Positions 1 through 15,100 of a stretch of DNA of 64,000 bases are shown here, piece after piece. How positions within the stretch are numbered: the first letter of the stretch is position 1; every line of letters begins with the position of its first letter. The notes below the pieces were generated by a model. That model had not been told where the DNA came from. It did not search any database and saw nothing but the letters and a program-made list of their open reading frames with translations. This stretch comes from Glandiceps talaboti (lineage: Eukaryota > Hemichordata > Enteropneusta > Spengelidae), in assembly GCF_964340395.1 (NCBI RefSeq), contig NC_135562.1, positions 16,873,485-16,937,484 on the forward strand, in the 5' to 3' direction. A program made the translations under genes and the position numbers.

Positions 1-104
1 ATGTCTCTTGGCAAGGCAGTACATCAGAGATGGAGAAAGATTCAGAGGATGGACATCGGCATGGTCGAAGGAAAGAATCTAAACGTATCAACGCAAGGTT
101 TGAG
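1..104 (+). CDS. CLCN7: Exon 1 (partial) of ClC-7-like gene, cytosolic N-terminus
   Basis: Frame 3 encodes [13 protein letters not shown] and continues to NARFE (residues 1-34), ending in phase 0 at GAG before the donor GTAAGG at 105. The VSW-x-G start resembles the VSW near the N-terminus of vertebrate ClC-7, recalled rather than aligned, so the exon probably starts upstream of the window. An in-frame ATG at 30 is a less likely start. The region is charged and hydrophilic, as expected for a cytosolic tail. The last 30 or so bases and the donor are recopied in intron 1. Confidence 0.75.
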
Positions 105-3100
105 GTAAGGCAGATGGACAAATTATCTTATCTTGTCTGGACATTATCATGACCATTTTGCACGGACACACTGAAATTCATAATGGCTGATGTTTCCAAC
201 TGCTAAACATCTCATAAGTTTAAGGTTTACATGCAAAGAAAGAATGTAAACTTAGAAATATATGGTTTGAGAAAAGTAAGATTGACAAATTATCTTTTCA
301 TGTCTAGACACTACCACCACTGCTACCAATGGACACACACTTATATGACTTGATGTTTCAAACTGCAAAAAATCTCTTAATTCTAAGGTTCACTATGTAG
401 AAAAAATCTCAAGTTTCTAGAGTTGAGGTAACCAAAATCAGTGCTTTAGTTATGAGTGGCAAGTTAACCCCAGTCATTTTACTGAGGTTTCCAACCAAAT
501 TTATTATATATTCTCTATAGGAAACTGTGCCTGAGTTTACTGCATTTCTGTTTGTCAGTTACATGAACTAGGGTTTCTACATTAAAACATTCACAAAAAC
601 AATGCAAAATAGAGATAGGGCTGTCATTACTGTTTAGCATGTACATGCATACGTATGTTCTGAACCATTGACCAGCTAATGTTTCCAACAGCAAATCTAC
701 TCTAAAGTTTAAGGGCTATATGTAGTGTGCAGTTAGAATAAATGAAGGAAAATAAGATGAAGAGATGATCTTTATCATGTCTATGCCAGACCCTGTATTT
801 GTATTTTTAGCATGTATACTATAAAGCATAAATGCTGATGTTCTCAAATTTAAACCAGCCAAGATATAGTATAAAGTAGGATATAAAAGAATACAATGTA
901 ACATTTGAGGAAGTCAGATCAGTAAAACTTTGGAAAAAGTATGTATATTTTTGTTGTTGTATGTATGTATGTATGTATGATGTAAAATAACCTGTGGACT
1001 GTTGACAGTTTTACCTACTTTCAACCCTTAACAAAAACACTGCAAATGGTTTAACTATCCCTGATAACACACCTTTATTGCTTTAAATAATAATAACTGC
1101 TGATTATTCGAATTGAAACACTCAGTGCTTTGTAGTCCTTCAAGAATCCAAAAACTAAGCTTTAAATGCCAGATTTGAGTCAAGTCAGATGGTGAAATTT
1201 ATCCTGTTCCTCTTAATGTTAGTCTTAGACTTCACTTTGTAACCACTGAGATGCTATACTGCAGAAATGCTGTAGTGGTTAAGGTATAATAATGGCAAAT
1301 AAAATATCAGAATAGTAAAATGCCATGTTTAACTATAAGGTAAGTCAGATGGTGGCATTTCTTATCCTATTCAGACAGTCTCTTCAAATAGTGGCACTTC
1401 TTATCCTATTCAGACAGTCTCTTCAAATAGTGGCATTTCTTATCCTGTTCAGACTGTCTCTTCAAATAGTGGCATTTCTTATTATGTTCAGACAGTCTCT
1501 TCAAATAGTGGCATTTCTTATTATGTTCAGACAGTCTCTTCAAATAGTGGCATTTCTTATTATGTTCAGACAGTCTCTTCAAATAGTGGCATTTCTTATT
1601 ATGTTCAGACTATCTCTTCAAATAGTGGCATTTCTTATTATGTTCAGACTATCTCTTCAAATAGTGGCATTTCTTATTAGGTTCAGACAGTCTCTTCAAA
1701 TAGTGGCATTTCTTATTATGTTCAGACTGTCTCTTCAAATAGTGGCATTTCTTATCCTATTCAGACAGTCTCTTCAAATAGTGGCATTTCTTATTAGGTT
1801 CAGACAGTCTCTTCAAATAGTGGCATTTCTTATTATGTTCAGACAGTCTCTACAAATAGTGGCATTTCTTATTATGTTCAGACTGTCTCTTCAAATAGTG
1901 GCATTTCTTATTAGGTTCAGACAGTCTCTTCAAATAGTGGCATTTCTTATTATGTTCAGACTATCTCTTCAAATAGTGGCATTTCTTATTAGGTTGAGAC
2001 AGTCTCTTCAAATAGTGGCATTTCTTATCAGGTTCAGACTGTCTCTTCAAATAGTGGCATTTCTTATTAGGTTCAGACAGTCTCTTCAAATAGTGGCATT
2101 TCTTATTAGGTTCAGACAGTCTCTTCAAATAGTGGCATTTCTTATTAGGTTCAGACTGTCTCTTCAAATAATGGCATTTCTTATCAGGTTCAGACAGTCT
2201 CTTCAAATAGTGGCATTTCTTATTAGGTTCAGACAGTCTCTTCAAATAGTGGCATTTCTTATTATGTTCAGACTTTCTCTTCAAATAGTGGCATTTCTTA
2301 TTATGTTCAGACTTTCTCTTCAAATAGTTGCATTTCTTATTATGTTCAGACTATCTCTTCAAATAGTGGCATTTCTTATTAGGTTCAGACTGTCTCTTCA
2401 AATAGTGGCATTTCTTATTAGGTTCAAACTGTCTCTTCAAATAGTGGCATTTCTTATTAGGTTCAAACTGTCTCTTCAAATAGTGGCATTTCTTATTAGG
2501 TTCAAACTGTCTCTTCAAATAGTGGCATTTCTTATTAGGTTCAGACTGTCTCTTCAAATAGTGGCATTTCTTGTCCTGTTCAGACTTTCTCTTCAAATAG
2601 TAGCATTTCTTATTATGTTCAGACAGTCTCTTCAAATAGTGGCATTTCTTATTAGATTCAGACTATCTCTTCAAATAGTGGCATTTCTTATCCTATTTAG
2701 ACTGTCTCTTCAAATAGTGGCATTTATTATCCTGTTCAGACAGTCTCTTCAAATAGTGGCATTTCTTATTATGTTCACACTGTCTCTTCAAATAGTGGCA
2801 TTTCTTATCCTATTCAGACTATCTCTTCAAATAGTGGCATTTCTTATTATGTTCAGACTTTCTCTTCAAATAGTGGCATTTCTTATTATGTTCAGACTGT
2901 CTCTTCAAATAGTGGCATTTCTTATTATGTTCAGACTATCTCTTCAAATAGTGGCATTTCTTATTAGGTTCAGACTGTCTCTTCAAATAGTGGCATTTCT
3001 TATTAGGTTCAAACTGTCTCTTCAAATAGTGGCATTTCTTATTAGGTTCAAACTGTCTCTTCAAATAGTGGCATTTCTTATTATGTTCAGACTTTCTCTT

Positions 3101-6100
3101 CAAATAGTGGCATTTCTTATTATGTTCAGACTTTCTCTTCAAATAGTTGCATTTCTTATTATGTTCAGATTATCTCTTCAAATAGTTGCATTTCTTATCC
3201 TATTCAGACAGTCTCTTCAAATAGTGGCATTTCTTATTAGGTTCAAACTGTCTCTTCAAATAGTGGCATTTCTTATTAGGTTCAAACTGTCTCTTCAAAT
3301 AGTGGCATTTCTTATTAGGTTCAGACTGTCTCTTCAAATAGTGGCATTTCTTGTCCTGTTCAGACTTTCTCTTCAAATAGTGGCATTTCTTATTAGGTTC
3401 AGACAGTCTCTTCAAATAGTGGCATTTCTTATTATGTTCAGACTATCTCTTCAAATAGTTGCATTTCTTATCCTATTCAGACAGTCTCTTCAAATAGTGG
3501 CATTTCTTATTATGTTCAGACAGTCTCTTCAAATAGTGGCATTTCTTATTATGTTCAGACTTTCTCTTCAAATAGTGGCATTTCTTATTATGTTCAGACT
3601 GTCTCTTCAAATAGTGGCATTTCTTATTAGGTTCAGACTGTCTCTTCAAATAGTGGCATTTCTTATTATGTTCAGACTTTCTCTTCAAATAGTGGCATTT
3701 CTTATTATGTTCAGACTTTCTCTTCAAATAGTGGCATTTCTTATTATGTTCAGACAGTCTCTTCAAATAGTGGTATTTCTTATTATGTTCAGACAGTCTC
3801 TTCAAATAGTGGCATTTCTTATTATGTTCAGACTTTCTCTTCAAATAGTGGCATTTCTTATTATGTTCAGACTTTCTCTTCAAATAGTGGTATTTCTTAT
3901 TATGTTCAGACTGTCTCTTCAAATAGTGGCATTTCTTATTAGGTTCAGACAGTCTCTTCAAATAGTGGCATTTCTTATTATGTTCAGACTATCTCTTCAA
4001 ATAGTGGCATTTCTTATTAGGTTGAGACAGTCTCTTCAAATAGTGGCATTTCTTATCAGGTTCAGACTGTCTCTTCAAATAGTGGCATTTCTTATTAGGT
4101 TCAGACAGTCTCTTCAAATAGTGGCATTTCTTATTAGGTTCAGACAGTCTCTTCAAATAGTGGCATTTCTTATTATGTTCAGACAGGCTCTTCAAATAGT
4201 GGCATTTCTTATTAGATTCAGACTATCTCTTCAAATAGTGGCATTTCTTATTATGTTCAGACAGGCTCTTCAAATAGTGGCATTTCTTATTAGATTCAGA
4301 CTTTCTCTTCAAATAGTGGCATTTCTTATTATGTTCAGACTATCTCTTCAAATAGTAGCATTTCTTATTATGTTCAGACAGTCTCTTCAAATAGTGGCAT
4401 TTCTTATTAGATTCAGACTATCTCTTCAAATAGTGGCATTTCTTATCCTATTTAGACTGTCTCTTCAAATAGTGGCATTTCTTATCCTGTTCAGACAGTC
4501 TCTTCAAATAGTAGCATTTCTTATCCTATTCAGGCAGTCTCTTCAAATAGTGGCATTTCTTATTAGGTTCAAACTGTCTCTTCAAATAGTGGCATTTCTT
4601 ATCCTATTTAGACTGTCTCTTCAAATAGTAGCATTTCTTATCCTATTCAGACAGTCTCTTCAAATAGTGGCATTTCTTATTATGTTCAGACTGTCTCTTC
4701 AAATAGTGACATTTCTTATCCTATTTAGACTGTCTCTTGAAATAGTGGCATTTCTTATCCTGTTCAGACAGTCTCTTCAAATAGTGGCATTTCTTATCCT
4801 GTTCAGACAGTCTCTTCAAATAGTAGCATTTCTTATTCTATTCAGACTGTCTCTTCAAATAGTGGCATTTCTTATTATGTTCAGACTGTCTCTTCAAATA
4901 GTGGCATTTCTTATCCTATTCAGACATTCTCTTCAAATAGTGACATTTCTTATTCGGTTCAGACAATCTCTTCAAATAGTGGCATTTCTTATCCTATTCA
5001 GACAATCTCTTCAAATAGTGGCATTTCTTATCCTATTCAGACAATCTCTTCAAATAGTGGCATTTCTTATCCTATTCAGACAGTCTCTTCAAATAGTGGT
5101 ATTTCTTATCCTATTCAGACAGTCTCTTCAAATAGTGGTATTTCTTATCCTATTCAGACAGTCACTTCAAATAGTGGCATTTCTTATTATGTTCAGACTG
5201 TCTCTTCAAATAGTGGCATTTCTTATCAGGTTCAGACTGTCTCTTCAAATAGTGGCATTTCTTATTAGGTTCAGACTTTCTCTTCAAATAGTGGCATTTC
5301 TTATCAGGTTCAGACAGTCTCTTCAAATAGTGGCATTTCTTATTATGTTCAGACTGTCTCTTCAAATAGTGGCATTTCTTATTAGGTTCAGACAGTCTCT
5401 TCAAATAGTGGCATTTCTTATTATGTTCAGACAGTCTCTCAAATAGTGGCATTTCTTATTAGGTTCAGACAGTCTCTTCAAATAGTGGCATTTCTTATTA
5501 TATTCAGACTTTCTCTTCAAATAGTGGCATTTCTTATTATGTTCAGACAGTCTCTTCAAATAGTGGCATTTCTTATTAGGTTCAGACTATCTCTTCAAAT
5601 AGTGGCATTTCTTATCCTATTCAGACTATCTCTTCAAATAGTGGCATTTCTTATTATGTTCAGACAGTCTCTTCATAGTTCAGCACTTTTTAATAGTCTT
5701 AATTTTATGTCATAACCTGTGTGACTACTGACTTGCTTAAACGATTAAGATATGACAGTAAAAAAAATTAGCAATAACTGTCATGTTTTAATCAGATGGT
5801 GAAGATGTAGTTTAGAAACTGTCTTAACTTTTAGTCTCTAGATTCCCTTTTCTAACCTTCAACAACTCTCTACTTTTGAGTTGTAAATGATTAAGATATG
5901 ATATGGAAGAAGCTCAAGCAGTAGCTGTCATGTTTTATATAAGTCAGATGGTCAAGATATCTAAAGGTGTTTAGAAAACCCTCTTAACTTTTAGTCTAGA
6001 CTAGATTCATTTATTATTATAACCTCTGTAAAATTGCAAGTAATTGTGGGTGATGTAAAAATCAAGAAATTACTTGAAATTCCAGAATGCATAGTTTATG

Positions 6101-9100
6101 AAACTGCCTTCATTTCAGGGTGTACATGTATACCCATATAATCTGCATCAATATTAAAGATATATTACCTTCAGATACAATACAGTGATTAGAAATCTGT
6201 TTAAGTAGAAATCTGTGTAAGAGAAAGTGCCTGGTATGAATTAGAAGTATACAAACAAGCTAAACCTTCAAGTCATTACAGTATGAATTGATATCATGTT
6301 TTTAAGCAGATCTTACCCCACACAGACATCTACATGTAAATTTAATCTGAATTGAAAGCTTGTAATTGTAACTGATAGCTAAAGTTTCTATCAAAATAAT
6401 GACTGAACATTGGACCTACCGTAGTAGTCCAATTCCATACACAGATAACATCAGTGAATCAATATATTTAAGTTGTACATTTACTTGTAGTTAGGCACAG
6501 CAGCAGAGCATAGTTTTAAAACCATTTCCCTGTAAGTGTAATGGAATGGGGAAAATAATGAGTACACAGAAGGCTATCAATTCCTAAGAGTGAATTGAAC
6601 TCATTAAGCATGAAAGATGGCAGTTCTTTTCTAATTGCATGCACTGTGTAGAACATGAACACTGGTTTTTAAAGATTAGCTTTATTTTGAATGTTGTAAA
6701 ATTAGTTCTGGTTACGAGCAACCAAAGAATAGACATTCGTCATTATGTATTCGTAAATTTACTTTCAAGTCATACTGTCAATAGATCTTTGGTAAAATGT
6801 AAATTTAACACTTGTTGTTCTGTACTACATCAAAATGCAAACTTCTGAGAAAGATATGTAGATGTGGAGTGAGAACCTGGAAGGGACTGCCTGCATATGG
6901 CATTGTAATGGTTTATATTCAAGCTAAAGGAAAACGGATTTTGGTTAATCTATTGCTTTTAACCCTTACAATGCCATATGTCTTCATATGTGCAGACAGT
7001 CCCTTCCGGGTTCCCAGGCCGCATATGTGTCTGCATATATGCAGACAAGTTTACTCATTTGCGTAAGCCAATTTTCATCTCATCACCTCACATCTGGGTA
7101 AATTATTCATTCGACAACGTAATGTATGGATAAGGACAAAATAGTTTGTATGTTTTAATTGTTCCTTTCAAGTTAAAGTTGATAATTGTAGCGTAGGTAA
7201 GATCCTACTCTGTAGTGGAAAAAGTCCTTGGCCTAGGGAGTCTTTTGCATGTCTGAGAAGTCTGTGGCATTAAACTGTTTAATACTTACCAATGTATACC
7301 ATCAATTTTTTTGATCAGGATATCATTAGTGTAATATAGTTTTTCATATAAAATTGTGTACTTAGCGTAATCTAACCTTTCATACTCCGGATTGAAATAA
7401 CATGAAAAATTACTTAATATGTTGGACCTATCATAGTACGCTAATATGTATAATTGAAATGTTAAGAGTAGTTGACTCATGTCAAGATGCAATCACAATT
7501 ATATCTAGAAAGAGGAATCTTGTTGAGAAACCTGTAAGCAGTCGTGAGTTAGAATTTCTGTACATAGCTACTTTTATTTCTAATACTGTTAGTACAACCT
7601 AAACCACAAGAGATTTTGTCAATGATAGACATTAGATTAGTCTGTCTGCATCATAGACATGTCATGCAGTTCAGCTTTGTAAAATGTCATTAGGTTTTCC
7701 TGGTCAATGATTCTTTTTAAAAAGCTATATAGTAATAATTTGCAGTATGTTACTTATTGCTAAATTCACTTTAAAGAAACACTAGCTGCAACTGGGACAC
7801 AGTTTTCTGAACTGTTTTGTCAGACATAATGACTTTATCGTAATATGGTATACCCCGCATCTACTCACCTGTGGATAAACATGTTTTTGTAGCTGTACGA
7901 TGTGATAAATTCAACCAAATTGAATTTTTGGGCCATACACAAAAATCAGCACCCTAATGCAATCATAATTTCAACCTATTACTGTACTACTTATAGATAA
8001 AATTGACCTCTAATTAACACTTATAAGTTATAGTGTCTAATTAGTGGTATTTGAACAATTTTCAGTAAATATATTGTTGGTATGTATGTTTCAGGAAGTA
8101 ATACTATGGCAGCTTCAAGTTGTAACTAACTAATGAATATTTTGCCAAGGTTGTGAAAGTACACACACACTTTTAAAATGAAAATAAGGGTACTATAAAT
8201 CATCTGCTGTTTTTTTATGAAACATATCCCTCATCAATAAAAATCTTAACTTTTACTGTAACTTTTTATTCTGAGAAATATCTTCCATTTTCAGTTTAAA
8301 ATTTTTAAAAAAATAGAGAAATTCAGGGTCACAAATATTTTGATGATATCAACATGATATCAAAATTAAGCTATTTTATTATCAAACATGCATGGTCACA
8401 CACCAAATACTACATGTTAACACCATGAGAAAGTAAAGTATTGACATTCCTTAAACACAAAACGATGAAACCCCCAAATTTCTTTATTTGAAAATGGCCA
8501 GGAACATTGGCTTTCATGTAGTCAATATGCGTGGACTTGTTTTCCGTGATCTCTCTCTCCGCCTACACATTTTACAGTTTTTAGACTAGGTGGGAAGAGA
8601 GAGATCATATCAAATGAGCTCAAAGGTTTAGTTTCTGGATTAGCTTTCATATGGCAAAGTTGGAAAGACTTGTAGAACGAATATTTGATTTTCAGCGAAA
8701 CTGATCCCCAAGGCATCCTACTTTAAAACAAGAAAAAGAGACTGAGATAATTAAGGATTCCACGAATATTTGGATTTTATTCCCCAATATTTTTTTCCGT
8801 TCAGCCAAGGAAAATACAAATGACCCTAAGGGGCCTTTGTCACTATGAGTTTCTAGACGAGTAGTGACAACCTTTACTTAAGTCACGAGTTTCCAGCTGA
8901 ATGAAGAAAAATATTGGAGAAAACATAATTATACCAGCGCCAGTAATATCAAAGAAAAATAGGGGAAAGTAATGGCAATTTTTTGAATGTTTTAACTTTT
9001 GATATTTTGAGCACAGCAGATGAGAAGTAGAGACACATTAATGTGACATGTGTTGTCATGATGGAATGACCAGAGTATATATTCAATATGTTTTGTTGAA

Positions 9101-12100
9101 CTTGCTACATGCCTGGTATAATGAACAATATACTGCATGTATGTGGTTAGTCAAGAGACTATATGTGTGGGCTCATTTTCTATGATCTCTGAAAGGTGTC
9201 TCGCCACACTGTACAAAAGGAACCCTGCCACACAATAATTTCTACAGACTAGTATGTGGATCTATTACTACATTTGAATGTTAAGTCTGATTATATTGTG
9301 ATGTCCAAAATGTGTACTGGGTGATAAAATCACCCTTCACTTTTCCTTGTAAAACAACGTGGGACCGCATTTACTTGCTAATCCCATGTTAATAACATCA
9401 CTCTGTCTGATATGTTAGTACTGGCATTACTAACTGCAAATGGTTGTCTATCTTATCTAACTTACGCTAGTGTACACAGCTGTCTTACACATGTGAATTA
9501 CAGAAAACGACCACATTGTGTTTAGATATTTATGATAAATCAATGATAAAACATCAAAACTGATCACATTTTAATCTCCACACACTCCAAAGCTCTTTTA
9601 TAGTCAGATTATTATCATTTACTGAAGTAGGCGGAAAAGGAAAAAAGAAAAGAAACTGCTGCGTGTGTGATTTTTCAGTGATAAGAACTTGTCAGCTAGT
9701 GCTTAGCATGAAACAACTGTTTGTAATCATTTCACCGCCACCACCAGTTCTCCCAGATCCTTCTTTGAATAGAAGTGTACTAAATATTTTATGCTTTTCT
9801 GTCTCTATGGAGTCATCACTTGATACTGAAAGTGTAGGTGGGAATTAAAAGAACTGCCCACATGTACTCCTTCTTTTTTTTTCAATATTTTATTGTTGTC
9901 TGTTGAAACGTCTAGATTGAGATACTTTTACTAAATTTTACTAAATACTTCATGTTTTAGTGTCCCTTCAATATGAAATGATGACCACTAATGTGTAGGT
10001 GGGGATGTACAACAATTCCCTGATGCACAAAATTGTTTTTCGAAATTCCTTTCGCAGAATGAGGTGTCACCGTATAATTTTTCATACTTGTGTAGGGATA
10101 TGTTTCACCTTCCCCAAGCGAATGGCAATAACTTACGAATACTTTTATGCCAGTCTTTTACATTTCATGACATGATAAGGTCACATGTTCTGAATATTTT
10201 TCAATGTATTGACAAAGACAGAAGTGTACAGTCAAAGTTTAATTCAACTGTAAGTGATTATTCCACAATAGTTGGGAACATATTGAGTAAATTAATTGGC
10301 CTTGTCACTGAGCTGAAGACAAAACATTTGACCATGATGAGAATTTTCCAGCCGAATGAAGACAAATTTGGGGAATATATGATTATATGTGTGCAAGTAT
10401 CATTTATGGAAATTTGGGTCTTTGAGATAATGCCTTTGACATATTAATGACTCATGGAACAAGTGATATAGATGATCATTTGTCATGAAAGAATAACCAG
10501 GGTATAAAGCCCATATTTTTGGTTCAAACACATTAAAATAGGCTTGTTTCTGGTATACAGGAATATAACATTATATATTTGAACTGCCCACTCTTAATTC
10601 AAACTAGATTTTCCATGCTACATTCCCAAAAGATATAAGGGGTGGAATCAATAGTTGAATGTACAATGTAGGATAATAAACTCATTATAGTCTTTTAGTT
10701 TAGGGTTGGGGATTTTGAATAATTTTAGTTCTCATCTAGCCAACCTGGCTAGTTTATAAGTGTCTGTTTTTGCTGTATTTTTGTATTTTTCATGTAGTTT
10801 TATGCCAAATGAATGATATGATTGACTCTATCAACTGCAATCTACTACTGTCAACTTTATGTTTAAAATGGCTGTATGGATGATGATTGGATATTTATTT
10901 TGGAATTTTTAATTTACAAAACAAAGTTATCGTGTCTTCCTACATGTACTTGAAAAAAATCAATGTGAAACAGATCATATGCCAAGTCCTTGTTTGTCAA
11001 GACTCAATAAATTGTAAAAGATTAATAAATGTTTAAAATCTTTGTTATTGTACGTACGATAACAAACTTTTTATGTAATTTATTTTTGCTTTTTTGCAAT
11101 GTATTGAGTTACAAATTCTTTGTCAATGTTGATTCACTTTGATTTTTCAAGGAGGAAGCTATCATGATAAAATTGTTTTTTATATAAATTAACACTCCAA
11201 AAATAACTATCCAATACTCATCCATATGGCCACTTTAATGTACTGAATGTTACTGTTCTTGTAGCATGGGTACATTATTGTCATGACGTGAAACCTATGC
11301 CCTAAGCAATTAAAATGACAACCATCAGTTTAAATGTTCAACTGAATCCAGTGGATTCACCATACTCTAATTTTCAATGTCCTTGTGGGCTGCATGCATC
11401 ATAAAGGTAAAAGGTGTACATGCTGCGAAGAACATATGTGTGTTCCTTGATTCTAATCTGTATTCTTAACGATATCTCCTGTCTCTTTTTGGTTTTCTAT
11501 CCATGCCCAGAGTGTGAACTATGACGTCATTGAAAATGATCCGTATCTACGAGATGAACAAGCCAGCGGATATAAGGTATAGTACTCTCTCACTACATCA
11601 TTCTAGAATAAACTAATAGTAAGTCCACAATGACATGTAGACGTCTAACTCTGAGATGTGTTGTTATCATTGCAATGATCAATATTGAAAAATCTGGGAT
11701 AAAAAACTGTGACTTTGTACATTAATCATGTAAAAAGTATTTGAGAACTGTCATATCTAAGCATGTATAGATAATCTGTTATTTCACTCCATGAAATTGC
11801 AATTTATTTATTCATCACATTTGGAATATATATTTTGTTGAAGGTGTGACTTTGTACATTAATCAAGGCATTCATTGTTTGAGAAGTGTCCAATCTAACG
11901 GTGTGCAGATAATCTGTTATTTTCTGTTGTACCATGAAATTACAATTTATTTATTCAATATGTTTTATATATGTATATTGTGTTGACACTGTTACTTTGT
12001 ACATTAATCAAGACAAAGACTTTGAAAGAGTCTTTGAGGTGTGTCCTATCTAAACATCTCCTCTCAGACTGTTATTTCGCACCTTGAAATTGCAGTTTAT

Positions 12101-15100
12101 TAATTCATCACCTTTGGAATATATATATGTGTTGAGGCTGTGTCTTCATACATAAATTCAAGACAGGAATATTTGAAAAATATGACATCTGAGCTTGTTT
12201 TGATAATCTGATATTTAGCATCATGACATACATACATACATACATACATACATACATACATACATACATGTACATACATACATGCATACATACATACATG
12301 CATACATACATGTACACACATACATACATACATACATACATACATGCATACATACATGAATACATACATACATACATACATACGTACATGTATACATACA
12401 TACATACATACATACATACATACATGATTACAATTTTATTAATTCTTATCGTCGGGAATATACATTGTTTTGAAACTGTGAATTTCGTGTGTTTTTTCTG
12501 AGGTAATAGTTTAGAGGTATTGTACATGTATATATCTTAGCTTGTATTTAGACTGTTATTTCGCACCTTGAAATCAAAATTTAATCATCATCTTTGGAAT
12601 ATTAAGCTTATACCCTGATGTTACATCCACATGGTTTTATGGAGAAAACTTTAAAACAGTAAAAACTGTGAATATATATATATATATGCATTAATTATTG
12701 CCGAACCTGCCATTTTCACACTTTTAAAGTGTCGGAGTTTGTAGATGAAGTTTTACACTGTTAATTTAAAGTAATTAGAGTTTACAATTGAATACTGTAA
12801 TGCCTGGATACATATTTTAAACTTTCATAGGTTTGAGATTGTCATTTCTGATTTTAAATTTTTTTTACTTAAATTCTAAATTAGTTTCTCCTGCATTACA
12901 CTGGACAATGAATATTTTATTTTGCTTAAAGTATAATTGACAACTTAAACGTTATTTAATTCTAACATCTGATACTTTAAACCAGGTCATTCAAATTGCA
13001 CCACAGCTGAATGATAATATATCTATCACCTCTTTCCAACTATGACATTTAAACAGCTCTAGAGATGTATTAAGTTGTAAAATTTAGATTTTTCCTGCAT
13101 ATTAATGAGGAAATTGACATCATAAACCATGAAGATGATCATTCACATCTCACCATTGTTGCTATGTAATAATATAAGCTAATATATACTAGATGACTTT
13201 CATTGATACATGTACATGCAATTCATTTATCTTCCAGATGAATATTAATGAAGTAATTTGCATATGTAGTTCTGAATACCTAAGGTTAAAATATATTTTG
13301 TTATCATATCGGATACTGTAAACCAGGTCATTCAGAATCAGATATTCAATGACATATTTTCAAGCATGAAATATAAACAGCTGTAGAGATATATTTAAGG
13401 TATTTGGAATCATATAGTTATTTCATGCATATTAATGAGGTAATTTGCACACCAATCATAAAAATAGTCATTCAAATCTCATCATGTAATAATATAAGCT
13501 TTAGTAAAATTATTGGTGAATTTCATGTATTCATATAATTCATTCAACTTTCAGATGAATAATAATGAACTAATTTGCATATAGATTGTTCTGAATACCG
13601 AAAAGATATTTTCTTCCTATCTGATGGTATAAACTAGGTCAGTCATTTCTCGCCATACTTCAGTGATTATTATTCAATCATATATTTTCAAGCATGACAA
13701 TTAAACAACTGTAGAGACATATTAAGGTATAGAATTTAGTTGTTTCTTGCATAGGTAATTTGCATAAAATGTTGTCAGTGCCTCCCAATGTTGTAAATCA
13801 GGTCATTTAGGTTACAATCATCACAGTTAAGTGATTATACATTCTATCACATTTTTCAGGCATCAAATTTAAACAGCTATAGAGACATACTGGTATTTAA
13901 GGTGTAGAAATGTCTTGCATATTAATGAAGCAATTTGCATTAATTGTTCTGAATACCTGATGTTAAAACATTTTGTTGCCATTCAGTTATCGATTGCCAC
14001 AGTTCAGTGATTGTACATTCTATCACATCTTTTCAAGCATATTAACTACTATTTATTCATATTGATTGAATATTAATTAACTAATTTACATAAATTGTTC
14101 ACAGTGCTCAATTTAAAAGATATTTTGTTCAAAATTGTAAACCACAGTCATTCAAATCTCACCAAAGTTCAGTGATTTGTACATGCAATCTTATGTTTTC
14201 AAGCATGAAATTAAAACGGCCATACTGTTTATTCATTTTGAGATTGAATATTAGTTAACTAATTTACATAAACTGTTCACATTACCTAGTATTAAAGGAT
14301 ATTTTCTCTGTTATTAACTGGAAACCACTGCGTAATTCAAATCTTATCACAGTTCAGTGATTTTATACATTCAATCACATTTTTTCAAGCATGAAATTAA
14401 AACAGAGGATCTTATCGTAAAGCGTTAAAAATAGAAATTAGAATACAAACCATACATGTAAGTGTCAAAATATGACGCCTCTTTGAAAAATATCGATATC
14501 ACCAAGATTTCAGGTGTGAGTATTTTTAGTAAACCAACACATTTTTCCACAAGGTGACTACATTTGTGCAAGTCAGGTTCTTTTTTTTTTCAAAAGTAGT
14601 ATTGATTTAACATTTTTGCAAGCCATTAGCAATAGTAACATGTTTTCTACTGACAAACCATTTTCGGCATGTGTCTCAAATAGTGCCGAAAAGTAGGTTT
14701 GTAGTTTTACGATGATGGGTTTTAAGTATTTGTAAGTTAAGTAGTTACAAGGAGGTTGCCATGGTAACTGCAGTCATTACAACTGCACTTGTAGACTTGG
14801 ACTTGAGATTTAAGTAAAATTGAGTTTGATAAAAGAGGCTAATTTGACACACACACACATCCAAATAAGTTAGAAAGCAAGTTGTTAAATGGAAATAAAA
14901 ATGCTACTAAAAGCAATATTACAAGACACAAATAACAAAGGCAAAAATAACTACATGTCAAATAAATCTATCATAAGCAAAAAACACTTTGGGCAGAGGG
15001 CACTTCTGATCTGGTTGATGGCAAGATGGCGCGTATGAATTGTGGTGCCAGTTGAGGCGAGTTGGGGCCTGTTGGAGGCAAATGGGGCAGAAGTATGAAG

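Larger units (their letters stand above)
105..11510 (+). other. Intron 1, 11.4 kb
   Basis: Holds decayed copies of the exon 1 end (105-1340), the 39-bp array (1346-5680), further old copies of the same unit (5780-6010), a TTAA-flanked element (6959-7273), a TIR element (7781-8130) and two copies of a dispersed repeat (8779-9130, 10335-10560). The rest (5716-6850, 9130-10050, 10600-11500) is AT-rich sequence in which I see no gene. Confidence 0.85.

Noticed and set aside
1325-5446. 1373-codon open frame as a gene for a repeat protein
   Set aside because: It is the 39-bp satellite read in a stop-free frame; other frames on the - strand are open too, it lies in intron 1, and it has no upstream coding context.
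1346-5685. CRISPR array
   Set aside because: Units are contiguous with no unique spacers, and the context is animal DNA.
10064-10447. 127-codon open frame in intron 1
   Set aside because: No recognised domain, and its 3' third is a copy of the AGCCAAGGAAAATA dispersed repeat.
12100-12527. Open frames rich in Met-Tyr-Val-Cys or His-Thr-Tyr-Ile
   Set aside because: Translation of the (TACA)n microsatellite on both strands.
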